From NCBI RefSeq assembly GCF_020410765.1, contig NZ_CP084541.1, positions 3,848,501 through 3,912,500 of the forward strand: DNA of 64,000 bases, read 5' to 3'. The stretch comes from Streptomyces marincola (lineage in GTDB: Bacteria; Actinomycetota; Actinomycetes; Streptomycetales; Streptomycetaceae). A program made the translations under genes and the position numbers. Under the pieces are notes generated by a model, which saw nothing but the letters and a program-made list of their open reading frames with translations, searched no databases and was not told the DNA's origin. Position 1 is the stretch's first letter. Every line of letters begins with the position of its first letter. Positions 46,841-55,334 of this stretch are shown here, piece after piece.

Positions 46841-47581
46841 TCACCGCTGTTCTTCGGCGGCGAGGGCGGCGGCCACCGCGTCCGCGATGTGCGTCTCCGC
46901 GGCTGTCTTGTCGATGCCGAGGCCGGCGAGCGCACCGGAGCCGTTCTCGAATTCGAGCAGCGCGAGAAGGATGTGCTCCGTCCCGATGTACGTGTGGTCG
47001 AGCCGCAGGGCCTCGCGGAACGTGAGCTCCAGGACCTTGCGCGCCGCGGGGTCGAAGGGGATGAGGTCGGGCAGCTGCTCGGCGGCCGGCGGCAGCGCGG
47101 CGGCCACGTCCTGGCGCACGGTCGCCAGCGGCACGCCCTGCTCCGCGATGGCCCGCGCCGCGAGCGCGTCCGGCTCGTGCAGGAGCCCCAGGGCCAGGTG
47201 CTCGGGACGGATCTCGTCGTTGCCGGCGGAGCGGGCCTCGTTCTGCGCGGCCATCACCACGTTCCTCGCCCGCTCGGTGAACCGGCTGAAGCCCTGGCTC
47301 GGGTCGAGGTCGGAGGGCTCGTCCGGAGTCTTCGGAACGAAGCGCTTCTGGGCCGCCTGCCTGGTGACCCCCATGCTTCTGCCGATCTCCGTCCACGAGG
47401 CGCCCGAGCGGCGCGCCTGGTCCACGAAGTGGCCGATCAGGTGGTCGGCCACGTCCCCGAGGTGGTCGGCGGCGATGACCGCGCCGGACAGCTGGTCGAG
47501 CGCGTCGGTATGGACCTTCTTGATGGCCTCGATCAGGTCGTCGAGGCGGACCGGGTTCGTCATGCGCACGGGATTCGCCAC
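46841..47581 (-). CDS. Clp-N domain protein with N-terminal helix-turn-helix
   Basis: 246 residues. Residues about 45-80 form a DNA-binding-like helix-turn-helix (GASWTEIGRSMGVTRQAAQK). Residues about 98-240 are a double Clp-N domain as in ClpC (FTERARNVVMAAQNEARSAG; DHTYIGTEHILLALLEFENG). No AAA+ module, so it cannot unfold proteins itself. It may be a regulator whose stability or activity responds to Clp substrates, or a Clp adaptor. GTG 47581 lies 7 nt after TAGGGT; an inverted repeat overlaps this promoter. Confidence 0.85.
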   Translation of the reverse strand: MANPVRMTNPVRLDDLIEAIKKVHTDALDQLSGAVIAADHLGDVADHLIGHFVDQARRSGASWTEIGRSMGVTRQAAQKRFVPKTPDEPSDLDPSQGFSRFTERARNVVMAAQNEARSAGNDEIRPEHLALGLLHEPDALAARAIAEQGVPLATVRQDVAAALPPAAEQLPDLIPFDPAARKVLELTFREALRLDHTYIGTEHILLALLEFENGSGALAGLGIDKTAAETHIADAVAAALAAEEQR

Positions 47582-47588
47582 GAGGGCA

Positions 47589-47631
47589 ACCCTAGGTTGA
47601 CAGTCGAGGGATTGTCAACGCCGAGTTGACA
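47589..47631 (-). promoter_or_regulatory. promoter and GTTGACA/TGTCAAC operator between the Clp-N gene and tag
   Basis: On the minus strand TTGACA, an 18-nt spacer and TAGGGT form a near-ideal promoter, initiating at or beside GTG 47581. GTTGACA (47596-47602) and TGTCAAC (47613-47619) are perfect inverted arms with a 10-nt spacer, one arm in the -35 box and one just before the -10 box. A third copy of GTTGACA lies at 47625-47631. Confidence 0.7.
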
Positions 47632-47682
47632 GCCTTCGGAATCCCGGCGTCGCTGTCGGTGCCGTCAGGCACACTGCTCCCC

Positions 47683-48285
47683 ATGACATCGACGCCTGCC
47701 ATCACCGGGTCCGACGGGCTGGCGCGCTGCCCCTGGGGCGCGGCGCCCGAGGACTACCGGGAGTATCACGACACGGAGTGGGGGCGGGAGGTCCGCGGGG
47801 ACGACGCGCTGTTCGAGCGGCTGAGCCTGGAGGCGTTCCAGTCCGGGCTCTCGTGGCTGACGATCCTGCGCCGCCGGGAGGGCTTCAGGGCGGCGTTCGC
47901 GGGGTTCGCCATCACGGAGGTCGCGGCCTACACCGAGGCGGACGTGGACCGGCTGCTCGCCGACCCCGGCATCATCAGGAACCGGCTGAAGATCGAGGCC
48001 ACCGTGGCCAACGCCCGGGTCGCCGCCGCCTGGGCCCCCGGTGAGCTGACGGACCTGATCTGGTCGCACGCCCCCGCCGACCGGGACCGGCCGGCCCCGG
48101 CGGGCACGGCCGACATACCGGCGACGACGCCCGAGTCCGCGGCGCTGGCCGCCGCGCTGAAGAAGCGCGGCTTCCGGTTCGTCGGCCCGACCACCGCCTA
48201 CGCCCTGATGCAGGCGTGCGGCCTGGTCAACGACCACCTCGCCGACTGCCACGCCCGCGCCGCGGTGGCCGCCGGGCGGGGCTGA
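47683..48285 (+). CDS. tag: DNA-3-methyladenine glycosylase I
   Basis: Base-excision repair enzyme removing 3-methyladenine. 200 residues from ATG 47683. Zinc ligands match the family: Cys in RCPWG, His in YHDTEWG, and the C-terminal His/Cys in NDHLADCHAR. FERLSLEAFQSGLSWLTIL and GPTTAYALMQACGLVNDH are typical. Contains an insertion (DRDRPAPAGTADIPATT) before the final helices. Starts about 50 bp from an operator shared with the divergent Clp-N gene. Confidence 0.93.
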   Translation: MTSTPAITGSDGLARCPWGAAPEDYREYHDTEWGREVRGDDALFERLSLEAFQSGLSWLTILRRREGFRAAFAGFAITEVAAYTEADVDRLLADPGIIRNRLKIEATVANARVAAAWAPGELTDLIWSHAPADRDRPAPAGTADIPATTPESAALAAALKKRGFRFVGPTTAYALMQACGLVNDHLADCHARAAVAAGRG

Positions 48286-48354
48286 GGCGGTCGCGGGTCG
48301 GGGCCGGAGGCCCGGTCCCGGGGGATTGTCAGTGGTGCCTGGCAGGGTGGGCCC

Positions 48355-48759
48355 ATGGCGCCGTGGACTCTCACCGATATCGCCGCCGCCCTCCGCACCG
48401 GCTGGGCCGCGGACACCTGCTCGCCCGACGACCTGCTGCGCGCCCCCTGGAGCCCGGACAATCCGGCGTGGGGGCACTGCGACATCACCGCCCTGGTGGT
48501 GCACGACATATTCGGCGGTGACCTGATCGTGGGCGAGGTGCACCTCGACGGCAACCCGTGCGGGTACCACTGGTGGAACCGCCTGCCGAACGGGGTGGAG
48601 ATCGACCTGACCCGCGAGCAGTTCCGGCAGGGCCAGACCATATCCGGGTCCCGCGTCGTGCCCCGGCCGCCCGGCCCGCCGCGCCGTCGCGCCGCCGCCT
48701 ACCGGCTGCTGCGCCAGCGGGTGGCCGACTTCATCGGGCCGCTGCCCGCGGCCGCGTGA
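48355..48759 (+). CDS. YunG-like protein with potential Cys-His-Asp triad
   Basis: 134 residues. Ordered Cys42 (GHCDITALVVHD), His72 (GYHWWNRL) and Asp84 (VEIDLTREQF) are spaced like a papain/transglutaminase-type triad. The sequence resembles YunG-type proteins, which are uncharacterised. ATG 48355. Solitary gene between tag and an AraC regulator. Confidence 0.75.
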   Translation: MAPWTLTDIAAALRTGWAADTCSPDDLLRAPWSPDNPAWGHCDITALVVHDIFGGDLIVGEVHLDGNPCGYHWWNRLPNGVEIDLTREQFRQGQTISGSRVVPRPPGPPRRRAAAYRLLRQRVADFIGPLPAAA

Positions 48760-48865
48760 TCCGCCCGCGTCCCCGCCCCCGTCCCGCCGGGGCCCGGGCC
48801 GGTTCCGCCGCCCGCGCCGCCGGCGCGGGCAGGGCGCTGCCGCCTCCCGGCCCCGGGCGGCGGCG

Positions 48866-49330
48866 GTGACCGTGCGGGACCCGGCCGCGCTCAGGCAGCT
48901 GCGCCGGGCGAAGGACCTGATGGACCGGGAGTGGTCGGGTGCGCTGGACCTGGGAGCCGTCGCGGCCCACGCGGGCTACTCGCGGTACCACTTCGTGCGG
49001 GTCTTCCGGGCTGCCTACGGCCGGACACCCGGGCAGTACCTGACCCTGCGGCGCGTCGAGCGGGCGCAGGAGCTGCTGCGCTGCGCCGACCTGTCCGTCA
49101 CCGAGATCTGCGACCTGGTGGGTTTCCACAGCCTGGGGACGTTCTCCGCGACGTTCAAGCGGCACACGGGCCGGACTCCGACGGCCTACCGCGCCGCACA
49201 CGCGGGGCGCGGGGCGGCGTTGATCCCCGGCTGCTACGCGCTGCTGTGGGCGGGCGGCTTCCCCGGCCGGGGCGGGGAGGCCACGAGCGGCGCAATCGCG
49301 GAGAAGCCGCAGGCCGGGCCCCCGTCCTAG
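48866..49330 (+). CDS. AraC-family regulator, DNA-binding domain only
   Basis: 154 residues with the double helix-turn-helix at the N-terminus (LDLGAVAAHAGYSRYHFVRV and LSVTEICDLVGFHSLGTFSA) and no sensing domain. The C-terminal 40 residues are unrelated (GRGAALIPGCYALLWAGGFPG). GTG 48866. Followed 35 nt later by a VOC protein gene, a pairing often seen with such short AraC regulators. Confidence 0.88.
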   Translation: MTVRDPAALRQLRRAKDLMDREWSGALDLGAVAAHAGYSRYHFVRVFRAAYGRTPGQYLTLRRVERAQELLRCADLSVTEICDLVGFHSLGTFSATFKRHTGRTPTAYRAAHAGRGAALIPGCYALLWAGGFPGRGGEATSGAIAEKPQAGPPS

Positions 49331-49365
49331 GGTGAGCGGGCAGGGGACGTCATGAGGAGGCGGAC

Positions 49366-49800
49366 ATGATCAAGGGCATCGCCCTCACCACCGTGTGGAG
49401 CACCGACCAGGAGCGCGACGTCGCGTTCTTCACCGAGAAACTGGGCTTCGAGGTCAGGAGCGACCTCTTCATGGGGGACGTGCGCTGGGTCACGGTGGGG
49501 GTGCCGGGGCAGCCCGACATCGAGTTCGCCCTGATGCGCCCGGACGGCCCCGGACTCGATCCCGAGTCGGCGCGCATGCTGACGACCCTGGTCACCAAGG
49601 GGCTCATCGGCGGGGGAGCCCTGCGCACGGACGACTGCCGGGGCGATCACCGGAGGTTCGCCGCCGCCGGCGTGGAGTTCGTCCAGGGGCCGCAGGAGCG
49701 CCCCTACGGGGTGGAGGCCATCTTCCGCGACCCCACGGGCAACTGGTACTCGCTCACCGAACGGCGGGCCGAGCTTGACCTCGACAAGCCATGGGCCTGA
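49366..49800 (+). CDS. VOC-family (glyoxalase/bleomycin-resistance fold) protein
   Basis: 144 residues with duplicated beta-alpha-beta-beta-beta units: TTVWSTDQERDVAFFTEKLG near the start and VEFVQGPQERPYGVEAIFRD followed by PTGNWYSLTER near the end. Possible metal ligands include the Glu in VEAIF. ATG 49366 with AGGAGG upstream. Substrate unknown; likely co-transcribed with the preceding AraC gene. Confidence 0.88.
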   Translation: MIKGIALTTVWSTDQERDVAFFTEKLGFEVRSDLFMGDVRWVTVGVPGQPDIEFALMRPDGPGLDPESARMLTTLVTKGLIGGGALRTDDCRGDHRRFAAAGVEFVQGPQERPYGVEAIFRDPTGNWYSLTERRAELDLDKPWA

Positions 49801-49843
49801 GTCCGGCCGGACGGCGCACGCGCCCGGGGCCCCGGCGCCCGGC

Positions 49844-50794
49844 TCACCGGTGGGGCGCGCCGCCCGCGTGTTCACGCCGGTAGCGGCCGGGTGCCGTGCC
49901 GTACTCCCGTTTGAACGCCTTGGCGAAGGCGAACTCCGAGCGGTAGCCGACGCGGTGCGCGACCGTGCCGAGGGGCGCGTCGGAGTCGCGGAGCAGCCGG
50001 CCGGCGATCGTCATGCGCCACCAGGTCAGGTAGGACAGCGGAGCCGAGCCGACGAGCGCGGTGAAGCGCTGCGCGAAGACGGAGCGCGAGAGCCCGCCGC
50101 AGGACCCCAGGTCCTCGACGGTCCACGGGTGTTCGGGCGCGGAGTGGATGGCTTCGAGCGCGCGCCCGACCGCGGGGTCGCTGAGGGCGGCGGCCCAGCC
50201 GGCGGAGCCGGGCCGCCCGGTGGCCCAGGCGCGCAGGACACAGGGCAGCATCGCGTCCACGAGGGCGGAGACGACGGCGTCGCGTCCGGGGCGCCGTTCT
50301 TCGAGCTCCGCGCCGAGCAGTTCCGTCAGCGAGTGGAGCGCGCCGTGCCGACCGGGGAGGTGCAGCACGTCGGGCAGCGCGCGCAGCAGCGGGTGCGGGC
50401 GCGCGGTGCTGAGGGCGTAGGTGCCGCACAGCAGCACCGCGCGGGGCCCGGGGCCTTCGACGCACAGCCGGCCGAGTGCCGGGCAGGCGCTCTGCCGGAG
50501 CGGCGGGACGTCGGTGAGCGGGCTGCCCGGGTCGTCGGCCAGCCCGTGCGCGGGTCCGTCGCGCAGCAGGACGACGTCGCCCTGGGCGAGGGCGAGCGGC
50601 TTCGCCTCGGGCCGTTCGCCCGGCTCCGCCGCCCGGGCCGGCGGTATCAGCCAGCAGGTGCCGCGCAGCACGACGTGGAACGAGGCTCCCGTGGTCGCGG
50701 GGAAACGGAGGCCCCAGGGTGCGCGCGCCTCGGCGTGGACGGCCACCGGCTGCCCGGTGCGCAGGGCCGCGAGCGCGTCTGCCAGGACATCCAT
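49844..50794 (-). CDS. AraC-family regulator with cupin sensor domain
   Basis: 316 residues. The N-terminal cupin (about 1-180; HVVLRGTCWLIPP, LAQGDVVLLRDGPAHGL) matches cupin_6-type AraC regulators; the C-terminal double helix-turn-helix has WTVEDLGSCGGLSRSVFAQR and GTVAHRVGYRSEFAFAKAFK. ATG 50794. Diverges from the RsbW-like gene across 280 bp containing an AT-rich patch near 50855. Confidence 0.9.
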   Translation of the reverse strand: MDVLADALAALRTGQPVAVHAEARAPWGLRFPATTGASFHVVLRGTCWLIPPARAAEPGERPEAKPLALAQGDVVLLRDGPAHGLADDPGSPLTDVPPLRQSACPALGRLCVEGPGPRAVLLCGTYALSTARPHPLLRALPDVLHLPGRHGALHSLTELLGAELEERRPGRDAVVSALVDAMLPCVLRAWATGRPGSAGWAAALSDPAVGRALEAIHSAPEHPWTVEDLGSCGGLSRSVFAQRFTALVGSAPLSYLTWWRMTIAGRLLRDSDAPLGTVAHRVGYRSEFAFAKAFKREYGTAPGRYRREHAGGAPHR

Positions 50795-51074
50795 GCGGGT
50801 GACTCTATCGCTGACGGTCCGGCGGCACCGGAGGATGGAACATGCTGCCGGGTTTCGGAAATATTCATCGTCCGGCGGGCCGTTCGGGCCGTCCGGGCGC
50901 CTCGCCCGGCGCGCCGGCCGGAGCGGCCCCGCGCGCGTGCAGTGCGCGCGCGCCCCGCGCACGCGCCTCGTCGCGTGCTACCGCGTGAGTTCGTTCCCAT
51001 CGCGCACGGTTGGCGCGGGCGTGACGAGGCACTCGTAGTGGTGTGCGACCTTTCGAGCAACGAAGGAGCCTCGC

Positions 51075-51500
51075 ATGTGCCTTGTACCGACGCGATCCGG
51101 GACCGCGGACTTCACCCTGCGCTTCCCGGCGCACCCCGTATGGGTGCGCAACGCCCGCCACGCGATGCGCACCGCGCTGTCCACGACGGTCGTCGCCGAT
51201 GACGAACTCATCGACACCGCCGTCCTGCTGACCTCCGAGGTGGTGAGCAACGCCATCAAGGCATCGCTCGACTGCCCCTCGCCACCACCGGTCGACGTGC
51301 ACGCCTGCTGGTCACCGGACGGCGACCTCCAGGTCAACGTCTACGACCGGGCCCCCGGCGACCCCCGCCTGCCGGAACAGGCGCCGCCGACCGAGGACGA
51401 GAACGGGCGCGGGCTGCTGCTCGTGACGCGCTGCGCGCGCCGCTGGGAGGTCTGCCGTCACGTGCCGGGTTCCGGCAAGACGGTCTGGTTCCAGCTGTAG
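51075..51500 (+). CDS. RsbW-like ATP-binding regulatory protein
   Basis: 141-residue GHKL ATPase fold as in anti-sigma/kinase RsbW or SpoIIAB relatives, abundant in Streptomyces. N box LLTSEVVSNAIKAS near residue 52 and G box ENGRGLLLVTRCARRW near residue 110. ATG 51075 with GAAGGAG upstream. Its 3' end overlaps the convergent AraC gene by 43 bp. Partner sigma factor not identifiable here. Confidence 0.85.
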   Translation: MCLVPTRSGTADFTLRFPAHPVWVRNARHAMRTALSTTVVADDELIDTAVLLTSEVVSNAIKASLDCPSPPPVDVHACWSPDGDLQVNVYDRAPGDPRLPEQAPPTEDENGRGLLLVTRCARRWEVCRHVPGSGKTVWFQL

Positions 51501-52327
51501 TCGCCCCCGGGCGCCGCGCCCGAGGCGTTCCGCGCCGCCGCCCTGTGCTCGCTCGGGCTCAGCCCGCGCACGCGTTTGAACGCCGCGCTGAACCCGAACG
51601 GATCGGCGTAGCCGACCCGCCGGGCGACGGACGCCACCGTCGCGTCCGGGCGTTCGGCGAGCAGGTCGGCCGCCAGCGTCATCCGCCAGCCGGTCAGGTA
51701 GGCGAGCGGGGCCTCGCCGACCGCCTCGGTGAAGCGCTTCGCGAGCGTCGTCCGCGACACCCCGGCCTCCGCCGCCAGCGCCCGGAGCGTCCAGGGGCGC
51801 TCAGGCGCGCGGTGCAGGGCGCGCAGCGCCGGCCCCGCCACGTCGTCGCTCAACGCGCGGTACCAGCCGGGCGGCCGGGCGTCGGGCCCGTCGAACCAGG
51901 CCCGCAACGTGCACACCAGCAGCCAGTCGAGCATGCGGTCGATGACGATCTGCCGCCCGGGCCCCGGCCGGCTCACCTCTCCCGCCATGTAGTCGCGCAG
52001 CGCGGCGAAGTCCCCGTCCTCCGGCACGACCGCGACGCGCGGCAGCACCCGCAGCAGCCGGTGCTGGGTCTCGCCGCGGAACCTGCACCTGCCGACCAGC
52101 AGGGTCATGTCGCCCGTCGCCTCGAACTCCTCGGGACCCCGCACCACGGCCATCTCGCCCAGCCGCAGCGGCCGTTCCGCGACGCTGCCCGCCCCGCGCA
52201 ACGGCACGCACAGGGTCATGGCGTCGCCCTTGCCGAGCCGGTGCGCCCGCGCCGGCGAGAGCCGCGTGAGATCGAGTACGGCGCCGTCGGCGCACACGCC
52301 GCGCAGCAGATCGTCGAAGGGGTCCAT
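51458..52327 (-). CDS. AraC-family regulator with cupin sensor domain
   Basis: 289 residues, same architecture as the 49844 gene: an N-terminal cupin (LTRLSPARAHRLGKGDAMTL, LRLGEMAVVRGPEEFEATGD) and a C-terminal helix-turn-helix (LRALAAEAGVSRTTLAKRFT; ATVASVARRVGYADPFGFSA). ATG 52327. Diverges from the NmrA-like reductase gene, the usual arrangement of regulator and target. Its end overlaps the convergent RsbW-like gene. Confidence 0.9.
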   Translation of the reverse strand: MDPFDDLLRGVCADGAVLDLTRLSPARAHRLGKGDAMTLCVPLRGAGSVAERPLRLGEMAVVRGPEEFEATGDMTLLVGRCRFRGETQHRLLRVLPRVAVVPEDGDFAALRDYMAGEVSRPGPGRQIVIDRMLDWLLVCTLRAWFDGPDARPPGWYRALSDDVAGPALRALHRAPERPWTLRALAAEAGVSRTTLAKRFTEAVGEAPLAYLTGWRMTLAADLLAERPDATVASVARRVGYADPFGFSAAFKRVRGLSPSEHRAAARNASGAAPGGDYSWNQTVLPEPGT

Positions 52328-52450
52328 ACGCCCACGGTACGGCCGCGCGCCCGGCGCGATCGTGCGCGGCGGGCGCCGGCGCACCCTCGGGCATGCGCCG
52401 TGGACGGTCGGCCATGGTTCCGCGGTCGCGGCACCCGGAGCATGCCGAGC

Positions 52451-53281
52451 ATGAGCCAGAACGACTACTTGGTACTCGGCGGGACCGGCAAGACCGGACG
52501 CCGGGTCGCGCGCCGCCTGCGCGCCGCCGGCCTGCCCGTGCGCGTGGCCGCGCGTTCGGGAGAGGTGCGCTTCGACTGGGAGCGCCGGGACACGTGGCGG
52601 CCCGCGCTCGACGGCGCGCACGCCGTGTACCTGGTGGCGCCCGACGACCCGGGGCCGGTCGGGGCGTTCGTGGACCTGGCCGCGGCCACCGGCACGCGGC
52701 GGTTCGTGGTCCTCTCGGGGCGCGGCGCCGACGCGGCCGGGGGAGTCGGACCCTCCGTGGGCCAGGTCGCCGCGGAACGGGCCGTCGTCGCCTCGGGCGC
52801 CGAGTGGACCCTGCTGCGCCCCAACAACTTCAACCAGAACTTCACCGAGGACCTGTGGCTCCAGCCGCTCCGCGCGGGTCGGATCGCGCTGCCCATCGGA
52901 GACGTGCCCGAGCCGTTCATCGACGCCGAGGACATCGCCGAGGTCGCCGTCGCCGCGCTCACCGGCGACCGGCACGCCGGCCAGGCGTACGACCTGTCGG
53001 GCCCGGCCGGCCCGACGTGGCGCGGAGCCGTCGCCACCATCGCGGAGGCGACGGGCCGGGACATCGTCTACGAGGAACTGACGCCGGAGCAGTACCGCGC
53101 GGAACTGGCGGCCGAAGGGGTGCCGCCGGCGTTCGTCGAGGCGCTCGACGGCATGTTCGCGCTGCACCGGGCCGGACTCACCGCCGAGGCCGCCGACGGC
53201 GTGCGGCGCGTGCTCGGGCGGGAGCCGGTCGCGTTCGGCGACTGGGTGGCGAGAATCGCGGCCACCGGCGTCTGGTCCTGA
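52451..53281 (+). CDS. NmrA-like NAD(P)-binding reductase
   Basis: 276 residues. Rossmann motif LVLGGTGKTGRRVARRL at the N-terminus; WTLLRPNNFNQNFTEDLW and PFIDAEDIAEVAVAALTGD are typical of the NmrA/atypical SDR group, where the usual YxxxK catalytic motif is absent. ATG 52451 preferred (GGAG 10 nt upstream) over ATG 52442. Probably controlled by the divergent AraC regulator. Substrate unknown. Confidence 0.87.
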   Translation: MSQNDYLVLGGTGKTGRRVARRLRAAGLPVRVAARSGEVRFDWERRDTWRPALDGAHAVYLVAPDDPGPVGAFVDLAAATGTRRFVVLSGRGADAAGGVGPSVGQVAAERAVVASGAEWTLLRPNNFNQNFTEDLWLQPLRAGRIALPIGDVPEPFIDAEDIAEVAVAALTGDRHAGQAYDLSGPAGPTWRGAVATIAEATGRDIVYEELTPEQYRAELAAEGVPPAFVEALDGMFALHRAGLTAEAADGVRRVLGREPVAFGDWVARIAATGVWS

Positions 53282-53351
53282 GCGAGCGGGCGGCACGGAC
53301 CTCCTTCGCGCCGCCCCCTCACCGCGGCCCGCGCCGGCGGGCGGGACGGGG

Positions 53352-54269
53352 TCAGCCCGCGCCGGGCAGGCGGTAGCGGCCGTCCGGGAGGCGTTCCGCG
53401 AGACCGTCCCCGACCAGCCCGTTCAACGCCCGGCCGCGCTGCTCCGGGTCGTGCCACACCCGGTCGAGCACCGCGCGCTCGACCGGACCCGAGGCCCCGC
53501 GCAGCACGGCGAGCAGCTTGCCGCGCACCTGGCGGTCCGTTCCCGCGTACGTCTGGCCGCGGCGCGGCGGGCCCTCGTGCGCGGGCGAGCCGGCCCGCCG
53601 CCAGGCGCACAGCTCCGCGATCGGGCACCGCGCGCACTCGGGGCCGCGGGCCGTGCACAGCAGCGCCCCCAGCTCCATCGTGGCCGCGGCCCAGCGGGCG
53701 GCCGTCGCCGGCTCCTCGGGCAGCAGCAGGCGCGCCAGTTTGCGTTCGGCCGCGGTGGTGGCGTTCGGCGGGTACTCGGTGCCGCTCACGGCGCGGGCGA
53801 AGACCCGCCGCACGTTCGTGTCGAGCACCGCGTGCCGCTGGCCGTAGGCGAACGAGGCGACCGCCGCGGCCGTGTACTCCCCGATGCCGGGCAGCGCGAG
53901 CAACTGGTGGTGGTCGGTGGGCACCTCGCCGCCGTGCCGTTCCGCTATCGCCGCCGCGGCGCTGTGCAGGCGCAGGGCCCGCCGCGGGTAGCCGAGGCGG
54001 CCCCAGGCGCGGACCGCCTCGCCCGAGGGCTCGGCGGCCAGGTCGGCCGGGCGCGGCCAGCGGCGCAACCACTCCTCGTAGACCGGCAGCACGCGGCTGA
54101 CGGGCGTCTGCTGGAGCATGAACTCGCTGACCATCACGCCCCAGGCGCCCGCCTCGGGGCGGCGCCAGGGCAGGTCGCGGGCATGCCGGTCGAACCAGTC
54201 GATGACCGGGGCGTGCAGGGCGGTGGGCGGCGTCGTACTCGTCGGTGTCGTCGCAGTCGTCGCAGTCAT
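53352..54269 (-). CDS. mutY: A/G-specific adenine glycosylase
   Basis: Removes adenine mispaired with 8-oxoguanine. 305 residues. HhH-GPD motif LPGIGEYTAAAVASFAYGQR with the catalytic Asp in VLDTNVRRV; the [4Fe-4S] ligands follow the expected C-x6-C-x2-C-x5-C pattern (CTARGPECARCPIAELC). The C-terminal 8-oxoG recognition domain is short compared with E. coli. ATG 54269; the first residues are a Thr/Ala repeat (TATTATTPTSTT). Confidence 0.94.
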   Translation of the reverse strand: MTATTATTPTSTTPPTALHAPVIDWFDRHARDLPWRRPEAGAWGVMVSEFMLQQTPVSRVLPVYEEWLRRWPRPADLAAEPSGEAVRAWGRLGYPRRALRLHSAAAAIAERHGGEVPTDHHQLLALPGIGEYTAAAVASFAYGQRHAVLDTNVRRVFARAVSGTEYPPNATTAAERKLARLLLPEEPATAARWAAATMELGALLCTARGPECARCPIAELCAWRRAGSPAHEGPPRRGQTYAGTDRQVRGKLLAVLRGASGPVERAVLDRVWHDPEQRGRALNGLVGDGLAERLPDGRYRLPGAG

Positions 54270-54391
54270 GGCAAAGGCGATCCTGGCACGGCCGGGGCAC
54301 GGCACAAAGCGGACGGCACTCCGCGCGTGTTGATACCCAACGGTGTCCCCGCGAGTGGCGGGTGGGGGCCTTGCGGGTGACGGAAGTCTCG

Positions 54392-54397
54392 TAAGGT
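54392..54397 (+). promoter_or_regulatory. -10 box (TAAGGT) of the 54404 gene
   Basis: TAAGGT lies 6 nt before GTG 54404; a TTGCGG at 54371 has a short 15-nt spacing. Consistent with a leaderless transcript. Confidence 0.45.
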
Positions 54398-54403
54398 TTC
54401 CGC

Positions 54404-55210
54404 GTGGGATCTCTGCGCACACCCGTCGGCCCGCTGCCCTCGTCCATCTACTGGCGACGCAGGGCCGTCGTGCTGCTGCTGATCGCGCTCGTCGTGCTGC
54501 TCGTCTTCTGGGCGCTGCGCTCGGGGGGCGGCGACGAGGAGCCCACCGGCGGGGACGACGGCGCCGGCGGACCGGTCGAGTCCATCACGCCGGGGCCCGC
54601 CCCCTCCGAGTCCCTGATCGAGGAACGCCCGGGCGGCCGGGGCGACTCGACGTCCGACGGGGAGGACGGCGAGAACGGCGGCGACGGCGCCGGGGGCGAG
54701 GACGCGGGCGGCGACGGCACCGGCGGGGACGCCGCGGCGGACGGGGACGGCGCCGGTGGCGGGGCGGCCGACGACGGCGCGAACGGCTCCGGCCGGGCCG
54801 ACGCCGCGGCGCTGCCCGAGTGCACCGAGGAGGCCCTGTCGATCTCGCTGCGCAGCGACGCCAACGCCTACGCGCCCGGCGAGGTGCCCGAGGTCCGGCT
54901 CACCGTGGAGAACGCGGGCCCGGCCGACTGCCGCGTCGACTTCGGCCACGAGGCGCTGGTCGTCACCATCGCCAACGCGGCCGACGAACAGGTCTGGTCC
55001 TCCGCCGACTGCCCCACGGGCGAGGCGTCCCTGCCGGTCGCCGTGCCCGCGGGCGGCTCGGAGAGCTTCGCCCTGGTCTGGGACCGGCGGCACTCCACCG
55101 CGGACTGCGACGGCGACGGCCGGGAGGCGGCGGCCGATTCCTACCTGGCGGAGGCCGCGCTCGCGGACTACCCGGTCGTGCAGACGACCTTCCGCTTCGA
55201 CGAGGACTGA
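54404..55210 (+). CDS. membrane-anchored acidic secreted protein
   Basis: 268 residues. Single membrane anchor at about 22-40 (AVVLLLIALVVLLVFWAL), then a 100-residue Gly/Asp/Glu-rich linker, and a C-terminal extracellular beta-sandwich-like domain (about 145-268: LSISLRSDANAYAPGEVPEV, VRLTVENAGPADCRVDFGHE, DSYLAEAALADYPVVQTTF). Four Cys (in PECTEE, ADCRVD, SADCPTG, ADCDGDG) may form two disulfides. Divergent from mutY. Unknown role at the cell surface. Confidence 0.78.
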   Translation: MGSLRTPVGPLPSSIYWRRRAVVLLLIALVVLLVFWALRSGGGDEEPTGGDDGAGGPVESITPGPAPSESLIEERPGGRGDSTSDGEDGENGGDGAGGEDAGGDGTGGDAAADGDGAGGGAADDGANGSGRADAAALPECTEEALSISLRSDANAYAPGEVPEVRLTVENAGPADCRVDFGHEALVVTIANAADEQVWSSADCPTGEASLPVAVPAGGSESFALVWDRRHSTADCDGDGREAAADSYLAEAALADYPVVQTTFRFDED

Positions 55211-55334
55211 CGGCGGGCGCCGGCCGCCCGGCCGGGGACGGACGTTCCCCGGGGCCGGAAACCGCCCGCAGGCGCTCCGGCCCGGGGCGGGGCGGCGGAA
55301 CGGGCGGGGGAGCCACGGGAGAACGCGCCGTGCC

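Noticed and set aside
47596..47619. HspR-type HAIR element
   Set aside because: The arms are GTTGACA/TGTCAAC, not CTTGAGT/ACTCAAG, so heat-shock repressor HspR is not supported.
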